A stretch of 64,000 nt of DNA from Pontixanthobacter gangjinensis. Its GTDB lineage: Bacteria > Pseudomonadota > Alphaproteobacteria > Sphingomonadales > Sphingomonadaceae. The notes beneath the pieces are model-generated. The model saw only the letters and a program-made list of their open reading frames with translations, was not told the origin of the DNA and ran no database searches. Position numbers and translations under genes: made by a program. Shown in pieces: positions 8,512 through 16,315 of the stretch (the stretch's first letter is position 1; every line of letters starts with the position of its first letter). The DNA lies in assembly GCF_009827545.1 (NCBI RefSeq), contig NZ_WTYS01000001.1, forward strand, positions 1,017,772 through 1,081,771. The letters run 5' to 3'.

Positions 8512-9849
8512 ATGACCTACGTCAACATTACTCGGCCTTCTGCCAATCGCCGCCAGTTTCTCGGCGCGACCGGCACCGCGTTTGCCGCTTTGCTGGCCAG
8601 CGGGTGCGCCACCAGAATGCCGGTTGGCGGAGCGTCCCTGTTTGGGGGCTATGGAGATTTGTTGCCTGATCCTGCGGGAATGCTCGATTTGCCGCCGGGC
8701 TTTTCTTACCGCGTCATTTCCAAATTGGGCGACGCGATGAATGATGGCGGCACCGTTCCAGACCGCGCAGACGGGATGGGCTGTTTCGATCTGGGCGGCG
8801 GTAAGCTGGCACTTGTCCGCAATCATGAACTTGGCCCTGATCATGATTTGGGCGGTGAATATTCAGTCGGCTTTGACCGCAATTCAGCAGGCAAGGTTCT
8901 GCCCGGCGGAACCACCACGTTGGTCCTTGATGCGGCAACGCTGGAGGTCGAGCAGCAATATCGCTCGCTCGCCGGAACCATCCGCAATTGTTCGGGGGGG
9001 ATTACCCCTTGGGGCAGTTGGCTCACTTGCGAAGAATCGTTGTGGACCCGTGAACGGGATCTGGTTGGCAAGCATGGCTGGGTGTTCGAAGTTCCAGCCG
9101 ACGCAGGCAAGCAGGTTAATCCTGCGCCGCTGAAAGCGATGGGCCGTTTCAATCACGAAGCCGCTTGCGTCGATCCTCGCACGGGCGTCGTTTACATGAC
9201 CGAGGATATGAATGATTCGATGTTTTACCGGTTCATTCCCAACACCCCCGGCCAGTTGGACAAAGGCGGCAAATTGCAGGCGCTGGTTTTGTCAGACGGA
9301 ATTGGCGATGCGCGCAATTGGGATGACGCTATGTTGACCGTAGGTCAGGAACATCCGGTTCGCTGGGTCGACCTCGACAATGTCGAATCTCCGGAAAATG
9401 ATTTGCGGCTGCGTGGCGCAGCGGCTGGCGGTCTGGTGATTGCTCGCGGCGAAGGGCTGCATATGGGCGACGGCGAAATGTATTTTGCCTCCACCAATGG
9501 TGGCGCGGCCAAGCTGGGCCAGATATTCCGCCTGACCCCGGGCATCAACGGTGGACCCGATAGCTTGCAGTTGTTCTTCGAAAGCACCTCTGCCGATCAG
9601 TTCAATTATGGAGATAATCTGGTGGTCCAAAACAACGGACATCTGATTGTCTGCGAAGACCAATATACCGATGTGGTCGATAATCACCTGCGCGGCATTA
9701 CTCCTGAAGGGGAGGCATACCCATTCGCCCGGTTGCGCGTGCAGACCGAGCCTGCTGGTGCGTGTTTCTCTCCCGATGGCAAAATTTTGTTTGTTAATTC
9801 GTATAGTCCGACCGCGACCCTAGCGATTACCGGCCCGTGGTTCGCGTAG
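8512..9849 (+). CDS. PhoX-like (DUF839) phosphatase family protein, Tat-exported
   Basis: A 445-residue secreted protein related to PhoX alkaline phosphatases. The N-terminus shows a twin-arginine signal (NRRQFLGATGTAFAALL) followed by a possible lipobox LLASGC, so it may be a Tat-exported lipoprotein. The PhoX signature NCSGGITPWGSWLTCEES begins near Cys160, and PhoX-type metal-binding motifs such as NHELGPDHD and EAACVDPRTG are present. PhoX enzymes use Ca and Fe cofactors to release phosphate from organic esters, but DUF839 relatives are not all active. It is transcribed divergently from the SDR operon; the GDT1-like gene follows 24 bp later. Confidence 0.8.
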   Translation: MTYVNITRPSANRRQFLGATGTAFAALLASGCATRMPVGGASLFGGYGDLLPDPAGMLDLPPGFSYRVISKLGDAMNDGGTVPDRADGMGCFDLGGGKLALVRNHELGPDHDLGGEYSVGFDRNSAGKVLPGGTTTLVLDAATLEVEQQYRSLAGTIRNCSGGITPWGSWLTCEESLWTRERDLVGKHGWVFEVPADAGKQVNPAPLKAMGRFNHEAACVDPRTGVVYMTEDMNDSMFYRFIPNTPGQLDKGGKLQALVLSDGIGDARNWDDAMLTVGQEHPVRWVDLDNVESPENDLRLRGAAAGGLVIARGEGLHMGDGEMYFASTNGGAAKLGQIFRLTPGINGGPDSLQLFFESTSADQFNYGDNLVVQNNGHLIVCEDQYTDVVDNHLRGITPEGEAYPFARLRVQTEPAGACFSPDGKILFVNSYSPTATLAITGPWFA

Positions 9850-9873
9850 GTTAGCGGGGTGAAGGCGCGCTAA

Positions 9874-10437
9874 GTGGCGGCATTCCTTTTGGCGCTAATC
9901 GCGGTGTTTCTGACGTCGCTGGGCGCGCGCGATCAAGTGCTGGTTTCGGCGCTCTCCCAGCGATTGAACCGCCATATCGGCTTGCTTGCAGCCGGCAGTC
10001 TGACGTCGGTCGGGACCGCAATCGCTATGTCCTTTGCCGGTGTCTATGTAGCGAATATACTGCCCGATAATGCCAAGGAGATGCTTGTCGCGATTGCTTT
10101 GGTGCTGGCATCAATCGAGCTAATTTGGCCAGTGAAGGCACCTGAGCTTGGCGAGCCGACGCGCTCGCTCGGGGCAATCACGCTTGTCCTGCTAGTGCGC
10201 CAATGGACAGATGCCGCACGTTTTCTGATTTTCGCATTTGCCGCTTGGAGCGGATTGGTCTGGCCCGCGGCAATTGGAGGCGCGCTGGGTGGTATTGCGG
10301 CTGTTTCACTCGGCTGGATGATGTCCGGTGAGCTGGCGCGAAAAATACCCATGGGGCCAATCCGAATTGTTATGGCAATCACCACCGTCTGTTTGGCTGG
10401 ATATATCGGCGTTTCGGCGCGCGGACTGCTTGGGTGA
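9874..10437 (+). CDS. GDT1/TMEM165 (UPF0016)-like membrane protein with degenerate motifs
   Basis: A 187-residue protein with six predicted hydrophobic helices in two halves, the architecture of UPF0016/GDT1 cation (Ca/Mn)-proton exchangers. Each half of the canonical family carries an E-x-G-D-[KR]-[ST] motif; here the corresponding places read TSLGARDQVL near residue 17 and LVRQWTDAARF near residue 110, so the key acidic residues are largely lost. It may be an inactive or divergent paralogue. The start is GTG at 9874 with GTGAAGG upstream. It follows the PhoX-like gene closely on the same strand, so it is probably co-transcribed. Confidence 0.55.
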   Translation: MAAFLLALIAVFLTSLGARDQVLVSALSQRLNRHIGLLAAGSLTSVGTAIAMSFAGVYVANILPDNAKEMLVAIALVLASIELIWPVKAPELGEPTRSLGAITLVLLVRQWTDAARFLIFAFAAWSGLVWPAAIGGALGGIAAVSLGWMMSGELARKIPMGPIRIVMAITTVCLAGYIGVSARGLLG

Positions 10438-10472
10438 TTGTCAAATCCGATTAATGTCTTCGTAAAAAGTCA

Positions 10473-10497
10473 GGAAACCGTTCAGTCGCCATGCGTT
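10473..10497 (+). promoter_or_regulatory. candidate EcfG-type promoter for dps
   Basis: GGAAA at 10473-10477, 16 bases, then CGTT at 10494-10497. The consensus for the alphaproteobacterial general-stress sigma factor is GGAAC-N16/17-CGTT, so one base of the -35 differs. It lies about 35 bp before the Dps start, a sensible distance, and Dps is a common member of that regulon. One mismatch keeps the confidence low. Confidence 0.35.
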
Positions 10498-10531
10498 GTA
10501 AAAGTGTAAGCTAAATACACGAAGGAGTTAC

Positions 10532-10996
10532 ATGATGGCCGACACTGGTGACAATTCAAAAGCCGAACTCGTCAACGAATTGAATGGTTTGCTCGCAGAC
10601 CATTTTGCGCTCTACATCAAGACCAAGAATTTTCATTGGCATGTTGCGGGCCCGCGTTTTCGCGATCTGCACCTGATGTTTGACGAACAGGCAATAGCTG
10701 TGCGTGACCAGATTGATGTGATCGGGGAGCGCGTGCGGAAGTTGGGCCAAAACACGCTAACGTCGGTGGCTTCGGTCGCGAAAAACACGCAAATTGCAGA
10801 CCAAGACGATGCCACAATCGCTGCCGAGGCTATGGTTGAAGAGCTTCGCGATGACAACGCGGCTTTGGTGAAGCGCTTGAAGGGCATGAAGCCGCTTGCC
10901 GAACAGGCTGGTGACAATGCGACCGACGGACTGTTGGATGATTGGACCGATGCGGCTGAAGAACGTGTCTGGTTCTTAACCCAAACACTCAAATAA
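10532..10996 (+). CDS. dps: Dps/ferritin-like DNA-protection protein
   Basis: A 154-residue Dps-family protein: a dodecameric ferritin-like cage that oxidises Fe(II) with peroxide and can coat DNA in stressed cells. The interfacial ferroxidase residues are visible in KTKNFHWHVAGPRFRDLHLMFDEQ (His at HWHV, the Asp/Glu of FDEQ), and the four-helix bundle length is normal. AAGGAG precedes two consecutive ATG codons (10532 and 10535); the second gives the better spacing, so the true product may be one residue shorter. A near-consensus EcfG promoter lies upstream. It stands alone as a transcription unit before the phosphogluconolactonase gene. Confidence 0.93.
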   Translation: MMADTGDNSKAELVNELNGLLADHFALYIKTKNFHWHVAGPRFRDLHLMFDEQAIAVRDQIDVIGERVRKLGQNTLTSVASVAKNTQIADQDDATIAAEAMVEELRDDNAALVKRLKGMKPLAEQAGDNATDGLLDDWTDAAEERVWFLTQTLK

Positions 10997-11066
10997 GTTT
11001 CGCAATCTTGCAGTTTTTGGCCCGCCTGGACTTATGTTCGCGCGGGTCCTTTGCTATGAATACCCG

Positions 11067-11687
11067 ATGGAGAACCTGAGTTTTGTCGAACGGGCTGGCG
11101 ATGTCGTAATCGCACGATGGCTGGAGCAGCGGTTATCTGCCGCCTTGGCCGCAACCGCTGGAAGCATAGCTATCAGCATTCCCGGCGGTTCGACGCCGTT
11201 CCCGATTCTTGAAATATTGAAGCGCAGTGATCTTGATTGGTCGCGGATCACCGTGTGGCCGGGCGACGACCGGATTGTGCCGGAAGATCATGCGGCCAGT
11301 AACACTGGCAAGATACGCGCGTTGCTCGAACCAGCGGGAGCGACTGTGATTGCGTTGACCGAGCAGGATAGCACCCCGCACTTTGCCTTGGTCTGGCTTG
11401 GCATGGGGGCGGACGGGCATATCGCTTCGCTGTTCCCCAATACAGACCCGCAAATTGATGATGTGCAGCCATTGCGCCGCCTTACGCCCGATCCCTTGCC
11501 GCCAGAGGCTCCGTTTGACCGCATAACGCTGACAATTCCGGCGCTGCTGGATAGCGACCAATTGGTCTTCGTCATTCGCGGCGAAGATAAACGCGCTGTG
11601 TTTGATGCGGCGACCATCGGCGGTCATGATTTACCGATTGCGCGGTTGCTATCGAACACCAGCCAGCCTGTCACATGCTTCACCTGA
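11067..11687 (+). CDS. pgl: 6-phosphogluconolactonase
   Basis: Hydrolyses 6-phosphogluconolactone to 6-phosphogluconate in the pentose-phosphate/Entner-Doudoroff route. The 206-residue product carries SIPGGSTPFPILE, the conserved WPGDDR with the acid block behind it, and WLGMGADGHIASLFPN, which holds the catalytic His and phosphate-binding loop of the DevB/Pgl family. I place the start at ATG 11067 (MENLSF) rather than the in-frame ATG at 11034, because homology begins there. It is slightly short compared with typical 230-residue Pgl. The stop overlaps the Nudix gene start by 13 bp, so the two are coupled. Confidence 0.88.
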   Translation: MENLSFVERAGDVVIARWLEQRLSAALAATAGSIAISIPGGSTPFPILEILKRSDLDWSRITVWPGDDRIVPEDHAASNTGKIRALLEPAGATVIALTEQDSTPHFALVWLGMGADGHIASLFPNTDPQIDDVQPLRRLTPDPLPPEAPFDRITLTIPALLDSDQLVFVIRGEDKRAVFDAATIGGHDLPIARLLSNTSQPVTCFT

Positions 11688-12151
11688 TCCCCGCTCCGTT
11701 GCACCGTGTGCTGTACCGCGTGGCGGACCGATTGAGGAGCTATTGGTGGAGAGTAGCGAAGCTACCGCTGCAGGGTGCCGCTGTCATTGCCACAGATCTG
11801 CAAGATCAGTTGCTGCTTGTTCGGCTTAGCTACGGATCTGGTGGTTGGAACTTGCCCACTGGCGGAATTGGGCGCGGGGAAGATCCGGCCGATGCCGCAA
11901 GGCGCGAGTTGCTGGAAGAAACCGGCTGCGAAGCGCATTCACTCACCTTGCTCGGCGTGCAGGAAGACATTTTGCACGGCACCGAAAACCGAGTTTATGT
12001 CTACACTGCCAAGACTTCGGGCCAGCCCGCTGCCGATATGCGCGAAGTTATCGATGCCAGATTCTTTCCGATGCATTCGCTGCCCGAACCGCTGACTAAG
12101 ACGACTCGCAGGCGCTTGGCATTGTTGCGGGAAAGCTCGAAAAAGGAATAG
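11675..12151 (+). CDS. Nudix hydrolase
   Basis: A 158-residue Nudix protein that hydrolyses a nucleoside diphosphate linked to some other moiety. The complete Nudix box (G-x5-E-x7-REUxEExGU) is visible as GGIGRGEDPADAARRELLEE followed by TG, at about residues 63-85; the metal-binding glutamates of REUxEE are intact. The basic N-terminal extension with YWWRVAK is hydrophobic/aromatic and may pack on the fold. The start overlaps the end of pgl by 13 bp; the stop is 3 bp from the convergent dinB stop. The substrate cannot be assigned. Confidence 0.9.
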   Translation: MLHLIPAPLHRVLYRVADRLRSYWWRVAKLPLQGAAVIATDLQDQLLLVRLSYGSGGWNLPTGGIGRGEDPADAARRELLEETGCEAHSLTLLGVQEDILHGTENRVYVYTAKTSGQPAADMREVIDARFFPMHSLPEPLTKTTRRRLALLRESSKKE

Positions 12152-12154
12152 CTT

Positions 12155-13288
12155 CTAAAGCAGCGACAATTGCGCAGTATCGGGCGCTCGCTCTTCCTGA
12201 TCACCGCGATCCAGATTTGAAAGTGTTAGCCCCATCAGCCGTATCGGCAATGGCAGCGGAAGCAATTCTTCTAGCAATTCGTGCCCGGTGCTTGAAAAGA
12301 TATCCTTGCTCGGAACATTCTGCACCAGTGATTTGGCACGAGTGATTTGCGTGAAATCGTTGAACTTCATTTTTAAAGTCACAGTGCGGCCGGCTGATCC
12401 GGACCGTTCAATCCGCTCCCACACAATATCAACAATAGTATCGAGCGCATCGCGCAAAGCGGCACCAGAGGATATGTCCTCGCTATAGGTCCGTTCCCCG
12501 CCGACAGACTTACGGATGCGGTTGGCACGGACGGGCCGCAGATCAATTCCCCGCGCCGCGCGGTACAAATAATCGGCGAAGCTGCCGAAATTAGCGCGCA
12601 TAAAGTCGATGTTTTTACTCGCGAGGTCTGCCCCTATCTCAATCCCCAACCGTTTCATTTTCTCTGCGCCCTTGGGGCCAACACCGTGGAACCGGCGGAC
12701 GGGCAATGCCGCTACAAAGGCCGCGCCTTGGCCAGGCTTTATCACACACACACCGTCGGGCTTGTTCTGGTCGCTTGCCAGTTTAGCAATGAATTTGTTG
12801 TAGCTAACGCCAGCGCTAGCGGTCAGATTTGTTTCCTGCTTAATCCGCAGCCGGATCAGATCGGCAATGCGGGTTGCGCTGCCAATTCCGCGAATGTCAT
12901 CGGTGACGTCGAGATATGCTTCGTCAAGGCTGAGCGGTTCGACATGCGGCGTGAAATGATGAAAAATCTCGCGAATTTGCCGCGATGCCTCGCGATAGGC
13001 ATCGAAGCGGTGGCGCACAAAAATAAGGTCGGGGCACAGCCGTTTCGCGGTCACCGATGGCATCGCAGAGCGCACGCCGAATTTGCGCGCTTCATAGCTG
13101 GCCGCAGCGACTACACCGCGCCCTCCAGATCCGCCCACGGCAACCGGCTTGCCGCGCAATTCAGGGTAATCGCGCTGCTCTACACTGGCGAAAAACGCAT
13201 CCATATCGACATGGATAATCTTGCGCAGGCCATGCTCATCATCGCCGCTTTTGACTGGCGGCAGATTGGATTGGATGTCCTCAGTCAC
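12155..13288 (-). CDS. dinB: DNA polymerase IV (Y-family translesion polymerase)
   Basis: A Y-family polymerase of 377 residues that copies past DNA damage. Catalytic carboxylates are in IIHVDMDAFFASVEQ at residues 25-39 and in LSLDEAYLDVT near residue 120. The palm/fingers are followed by a helix-hairpin-helix thumb (FHGVGPKGAEKMKRLG) and a little-finger domain with RKSVGGERTYSEDI. The usual C-terminal clamp-binding tail may be represented by AQLSLL. I see no alphaproteobacterial LexA box (GTTC-N7-GTTC) in the 113-bp gap upstream, so SOS control is not evident. It is divergent from the MFS exporter and convergent with the Nudix gene. Confidence 0.95.
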   Translation of the reverse strand: MTEDIQSNLPPVKSGDDEHGLRKIIHVDMDAFFASVEQRDYPELRGKPVAVGGSGGRGVVAAASYEARKFGVRSAMPSVTAKRLCPDLIFVRHRFDAYREASRQIREIFHHFTPHVEPLSLDEAYLDVTDDIRGIGSATRIADLIRLRIKQETNLTASAGVSYNKFIAKLASDQNKPDGVCVIKPGQGAAFVAALPVRRFHGVGPKGAEKMKRLGIEIGADLASKNIDFMRANFGSFADYLYRAARGIDLRPVRANRIRKSVGGERTYSEDISSGAALRDALDTIVDIVWERIERSGSAGRTVTLKMKFNDFTQITRAKSLVQNVPSKDIFSSTGHELLEELLPLPLPIRLMGLTLSNLDRGDQEERAPDTAQLSLL

Positions 13289-13401
13289 GTAGAATTGATA
13301 GCCGCGCTGGCCTGAGAGGGAAAGAGCGGCGGGGTTGGCCTATTTCGGTTGCGCGTTAAAACTAACTGGCAATTCCGATTGCCACGCTCCAAAGGACGCC
13401 G

Positions 13402-14652
13402 ATGTCCGAAACCAAACCATCTCAAAGGCCTGCAATCGGCGAGCGCGAACTGATCGTGCTGATGGCGCTGCTGATGAGCCTTCAGGCATTCGGCATAGAC
13501 GCAATGTTGCCTGCTCTGGGTGAGATTGCAGGCGGTTTCGGAATGGGCGGTAATGACCGCCAATTGGTGATTAGTGCCTATTTCCTGGGCGCGGGCATCG
13601 GGGCGTTTTTCCCGGGAGCCTTTGCTGACAAATTCGGGCGGCGTCCGGTGCTGTTCTTCGGATTGATTTGTTACATCACCCTCTCGATTGCTTGCGCGAT
13701 GGCGACCGACTTCTGGTGGCTGATCGGGATGCGGTTGGTGCAGGGGCTTGGCGCGGCGAGCCTCAGCGTGGTGCCTGCTGCAATTGTTCGCGACCGTGTT
13801 GGCGGCGACCGGATGGCGCGCTTGATGAGCCTGATCATGATGATATTTCTGGTTGTGCCGATTGTTGCCCCGGCGATTGGCCAGCTGATTTTGATGTTTG
13901 TCGGCTGGCGCTGGATATTCGGCGCGATGGCAGTGATGGGGCTGATTGTCGGCACTTGGGTATGGATAAGATTGCCCGAATCGCTTGCGCCCGAGAATGC
14001 GCAGGAAATCCATGCGGCGACTATCCTGCGCAATATGGGCACTGCGCTCGTTCGGCGCGATTCGATCGGCTATGTCGTCGGCAGCGCGCTGGTATTCGGC
14101 TCGCTGTTTGGCTTTCTCAATTCCAGCCAGCAATTGATTGGCGAGGCGTTTGGCGCAGGCAGATATTTCGCGTTGATCTTCGGTGCGGCTGTGCTCGGCA
14201 TGGTTGCGGCCAATTTCACCAATTCGCGAATTGTCGAGAGGTTCGGTGCGCGGCGAGTTAGCCACACGGCGCTGTTTGCCTTCGCATTCATCAGCTGCCT
14301 GCAATTGTGGTCATCCAGCCAGCCCGATCAAAGCTTGTGGCAATTTGTGCCGCTGCTGAGCATGGCGATGGCGACGATGGGCTTTATCGGCGCGAATTTC
14401 AGTTCAATCGCAATGCAGCCGTTTCATCAGATTGCAGGCGCGGCATCTTCCGCGCAGACCAGTTTGCGGATGATAACGGGCGCGCTGCTCGGCGCGTTCA
14501 TTGGCAATTTGTATGACGGGACGGCTCGCCCGTTGGCAGCGTCCATGCTCAGCTGCGCGCTGCTGGCTCTGGCGTTTATTCTCTATTCCGAACACGGAAA
14601 ACTGTTCCGCCGCGTGAACGCGCCTAGGGCCGGGGATACGAAGCCCGACTAG
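13402..14652 (+). CDS. MFS multidrug transporter, Bcr/CflA family
   Basis: A 416-residue, 12-helix major-facilitator exporter. DKFGRRPVLFFGL between helices 2 and 3 is the classic MFS motif A, and the helix-5 antiporter region GWRWIFGAMAVMG fits the drug:H+ antiporter (DHA1) branch. The opening GERELIVLMALLMSLQAFGIDAMLPAL is typical of Bcr/CflA proteins. Substrate unknown; relatives export chloramphenicol, bicyclomycin or metabolites. It is divergent from dinB and its stop overlaps the stop of the carboxylase beta gene on the other strand by 3 bp, leaving no room for a terminator. Confidence 0.88.
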   Translation: MSETKPSQRPAIGERELIVLMALLMSLQAFGIDAMLPALGEIAGGFGMGGNDRQLVISAYFLGAGIGAFFPGAFADKFGRRPVLFFGLICYITLSIACAMATDFWWLIGMRLVQGLGAASLSVVPAAIVRDRVGGDRMARLMSLIMMIFLVVPIVAPAIGQLILMFVGWRWIFGAMAVMGLIVGTWVWIRLPESLAPENAQEIHAATILRNMGTALVRRDSIGYVVGSALVFGSLFGFLNSSQQLIGEAFGAGRYFALIFGAAVLGMVAANFTNSRIVERFGARRVSHTALFAFAFISCLQLWSSSQPDQSLWQFVPLLSMAMATMGFIGANFSSIAMQPFHQIAGAASSAQTSLRMITGALLGAFIGNLYDGTARPLAASMLSCALLALAFILYSEHGKLFRRVNAPRAGDTKPD

Positions 14653-16211
14653 CGAGCCGAATTGCTGCCACTTTCCAGCTTGCGCCACGCCAACTCGGCA
14701 AATTCACACAGCAAGGGGCGAGTGTCGCGCGGGTCGATAATATCCTCCACGTTAAACCGCTCGGCGCTGCGGAAGGGGGAAGTTACCTTGTCCAATCTCG
14801 CCTTGATCTCCTCCAGCTCTGCGGCTGGATCGTCTGCGGCCTCGATCTCGGATTTATAGGCCACCTCCAGTCCGCCAGCGATCGGCAGACTGCCCCAATC
14901 TCCCGATGGCCAGCAATAACGATATTGGAATTTCTCCGCATTGCTCATTGCGCTGCCGGCAATACCATAGGCTCGGCGCAGGACGATGCTGGCGAGCGGA
15001 ACGCTTGCTTTGTAGATCGCATTCATTGCTTGCACACCGTAACGGATGGTCCCGGCCATCTCTGCCTCGCGCCCGATCATGAAGCCGGGGTTGTCAACCA
15101 GATGGACGATGGGCAGGCGGAACTGGTCAGCCAGTTTGACAAAGCGTTCGACTTTCTCGCTGGTCTTGGCATCCCATGATCCGCCCAAAAAGCTGGGGTC
15201 GCTGGCAATTACAGCAACCGGATAACCGTCCAGCCGGGCAAGCGCTGTGATGGCAGCCTGCCCCCAATTCTTACCGATCTCAAACATGGTCCCTGCATCA
15301 AGCACCATGTCGAGGCAGCGGCGCATCGAATAGACTTGCTTGGGGTCACGCGGGACGAGGTTCAGCAAGGCTTCCTCGCGCCGGTGGACAGGATCGGTGC
15401 AATTGGACCTTCTTGCCAATTGGCCGACATGTTCGGGCATGAAAGACAGGAAGTACCGGGCGCGAACGAAAGCTTCCGCTTCGGTGGCGACCTCGTCATC
15501 GACTACTCCGTTGCGCGTGTGGATTTCCGATCCGCCGAGTTCTTCTTTGGCCTGCTGGTGGTCCGTTGCACTTCTGTAGCTCGCGCCGAGACCGTCCACG
15601 ACTGCAGGGCCAGCGGCAAATATCTGGCTTAGTCCGCGCACCATGATCGAATAATGGCTGGCAACAATGCGCGCCGCGCCGAGGCCTGCGGTGGGACCGA
15701 GTGCGAGCGCCACCACCGGCACACTATCGAGATTTTCCACCACATCGCCCCAGCCGGGCACCGCAGGAATATATGTCGCGCCGATCATCTCGAGCGTTTT
15801 CACGCTGCCGCCTCCGCCAGTGCCATCGATCATGCGGATGATCGGCAGCCGAAGTTCATGCGCCATTTTTTCTGCCTGAACCATTTTGCGGCTGATCCCC
15901 GCATCGGCCGCGCCGCCACGAATGGTGAAATCATCGGCGGTCGCTACCACTGGTCGGCCATTGATCGTGGCCTTGCCAAACAGGAACGGGGCGGGGAGGA
16001 CGCCGGTTAGCTCACCATTTTCGTCGTAACTGGCCTTGCCCGCAATCTTGCCAATTTCGCGGAAAGACCCTTCGTCGCACAATGCCGCGAGCCGTGCGCG
16101 TGCATCCATCTTGCCGCGGCCGCGCTGGCGCGAGACTTTCTCCTCGCCGCCCATCTGTTCAGCCAGCGCCTCGCGGGCGCGCAATTCATCGAGTTCTTTT
16201 TGCCAGGTCAA
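14649..16211 (-). CDS. acyl-CoA carboxylase, carboxyltransferase (beta) subunit
   Basis: Transfers carboxyl from carboxybiotin to an acyl-CoA (propionyl-, methylcrotonyl- or acetyl-CoA in relatives). The 520-residue protein has the two crotonase-like carboxyltransferase halves. Acyl-CoA-binding glycine motifs are visible in GTGGGGSVKTLEM and LALGPTAGLGAARI in the N-half, and biotin-pocket motifs in DNPGFMIGREAEMAG and RRAYGIAGSAM in the C-half. It lies 104 bp behind the biotin carboxylase/BCCP gene on the same strand, forming the alpha/beta pair. Substrate cannot be fixed from sequence; propionyl-CoA type is my first guess. Confidence 0.9.
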   Translation of the reverse strand: MTWQKELDELRAREALAEQMGGEEKVSRQRGRGKMDARARLAALCDEGSFREIGKIAGKASYDENGELTGVLPAPFLFGKATINGRPVVATADDFTIRGGAADAGISRKMVQAEKMAHELRLPIIRMIDGTGGGGSVKTLEMIGATYIPAVPGWGDVVENLDSVPVVALALGPTAGLGAARIVASHYSIMVRGLSQIFAAGPAVVDGLGASYRSATDHQQAKEELGGSEIHTRNGVVDDEVATEAEAFVRARYFLSFMPEHVGQLARRSNCTDPVHRREEALLNLVPRDPKQVYSMRRCLDMVLDAGTMFEIGKNWGQAAITALARLDGYPVAVIASDPSFLGGSWDAKTSEKVERFVKLADQFRLPIVHLVDNPGFMIGREAEMAGTIRYGVQAMNAIYKASVPLASIVLRRAYGIAGSAMSNAEKFQYRYCWPSGDWGSLPIAGGLEVAYKSEIEAADDPAAELEEIKARLDKVTSPFRSAERFNVEDIIDPRDTRPLLCEFAELAWRKLESGSNSAR

Positions 16212-16273
16212 AACTCTCTCCCAATGTCCGTCCCGCTGCGACTAACCTCACCTAATGTTCTGGAAGTCTCGGT

Positions 16274-16294
16274 CCCATCCCGCTTTCGGGAGGG
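16274..16294. repeat. small REP-like palindrome
   Basis: CCC-A-TCCCG, loop CTTT, then CGGGAGGG lies between the carboxylase alpha and beta genes. It resembles the palindrome at 58190-58211 (CCCCTCCCGC/GCGGGAGGGG), so both may be copies of one short dispersed intergenic element. No U-tract follows on either strand, so it is a poor intrinsic terminator. Confidence 0.45.
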
Positions 16295-16315
16295 TTGAAG
16301 GCGGACTTACTCTGC

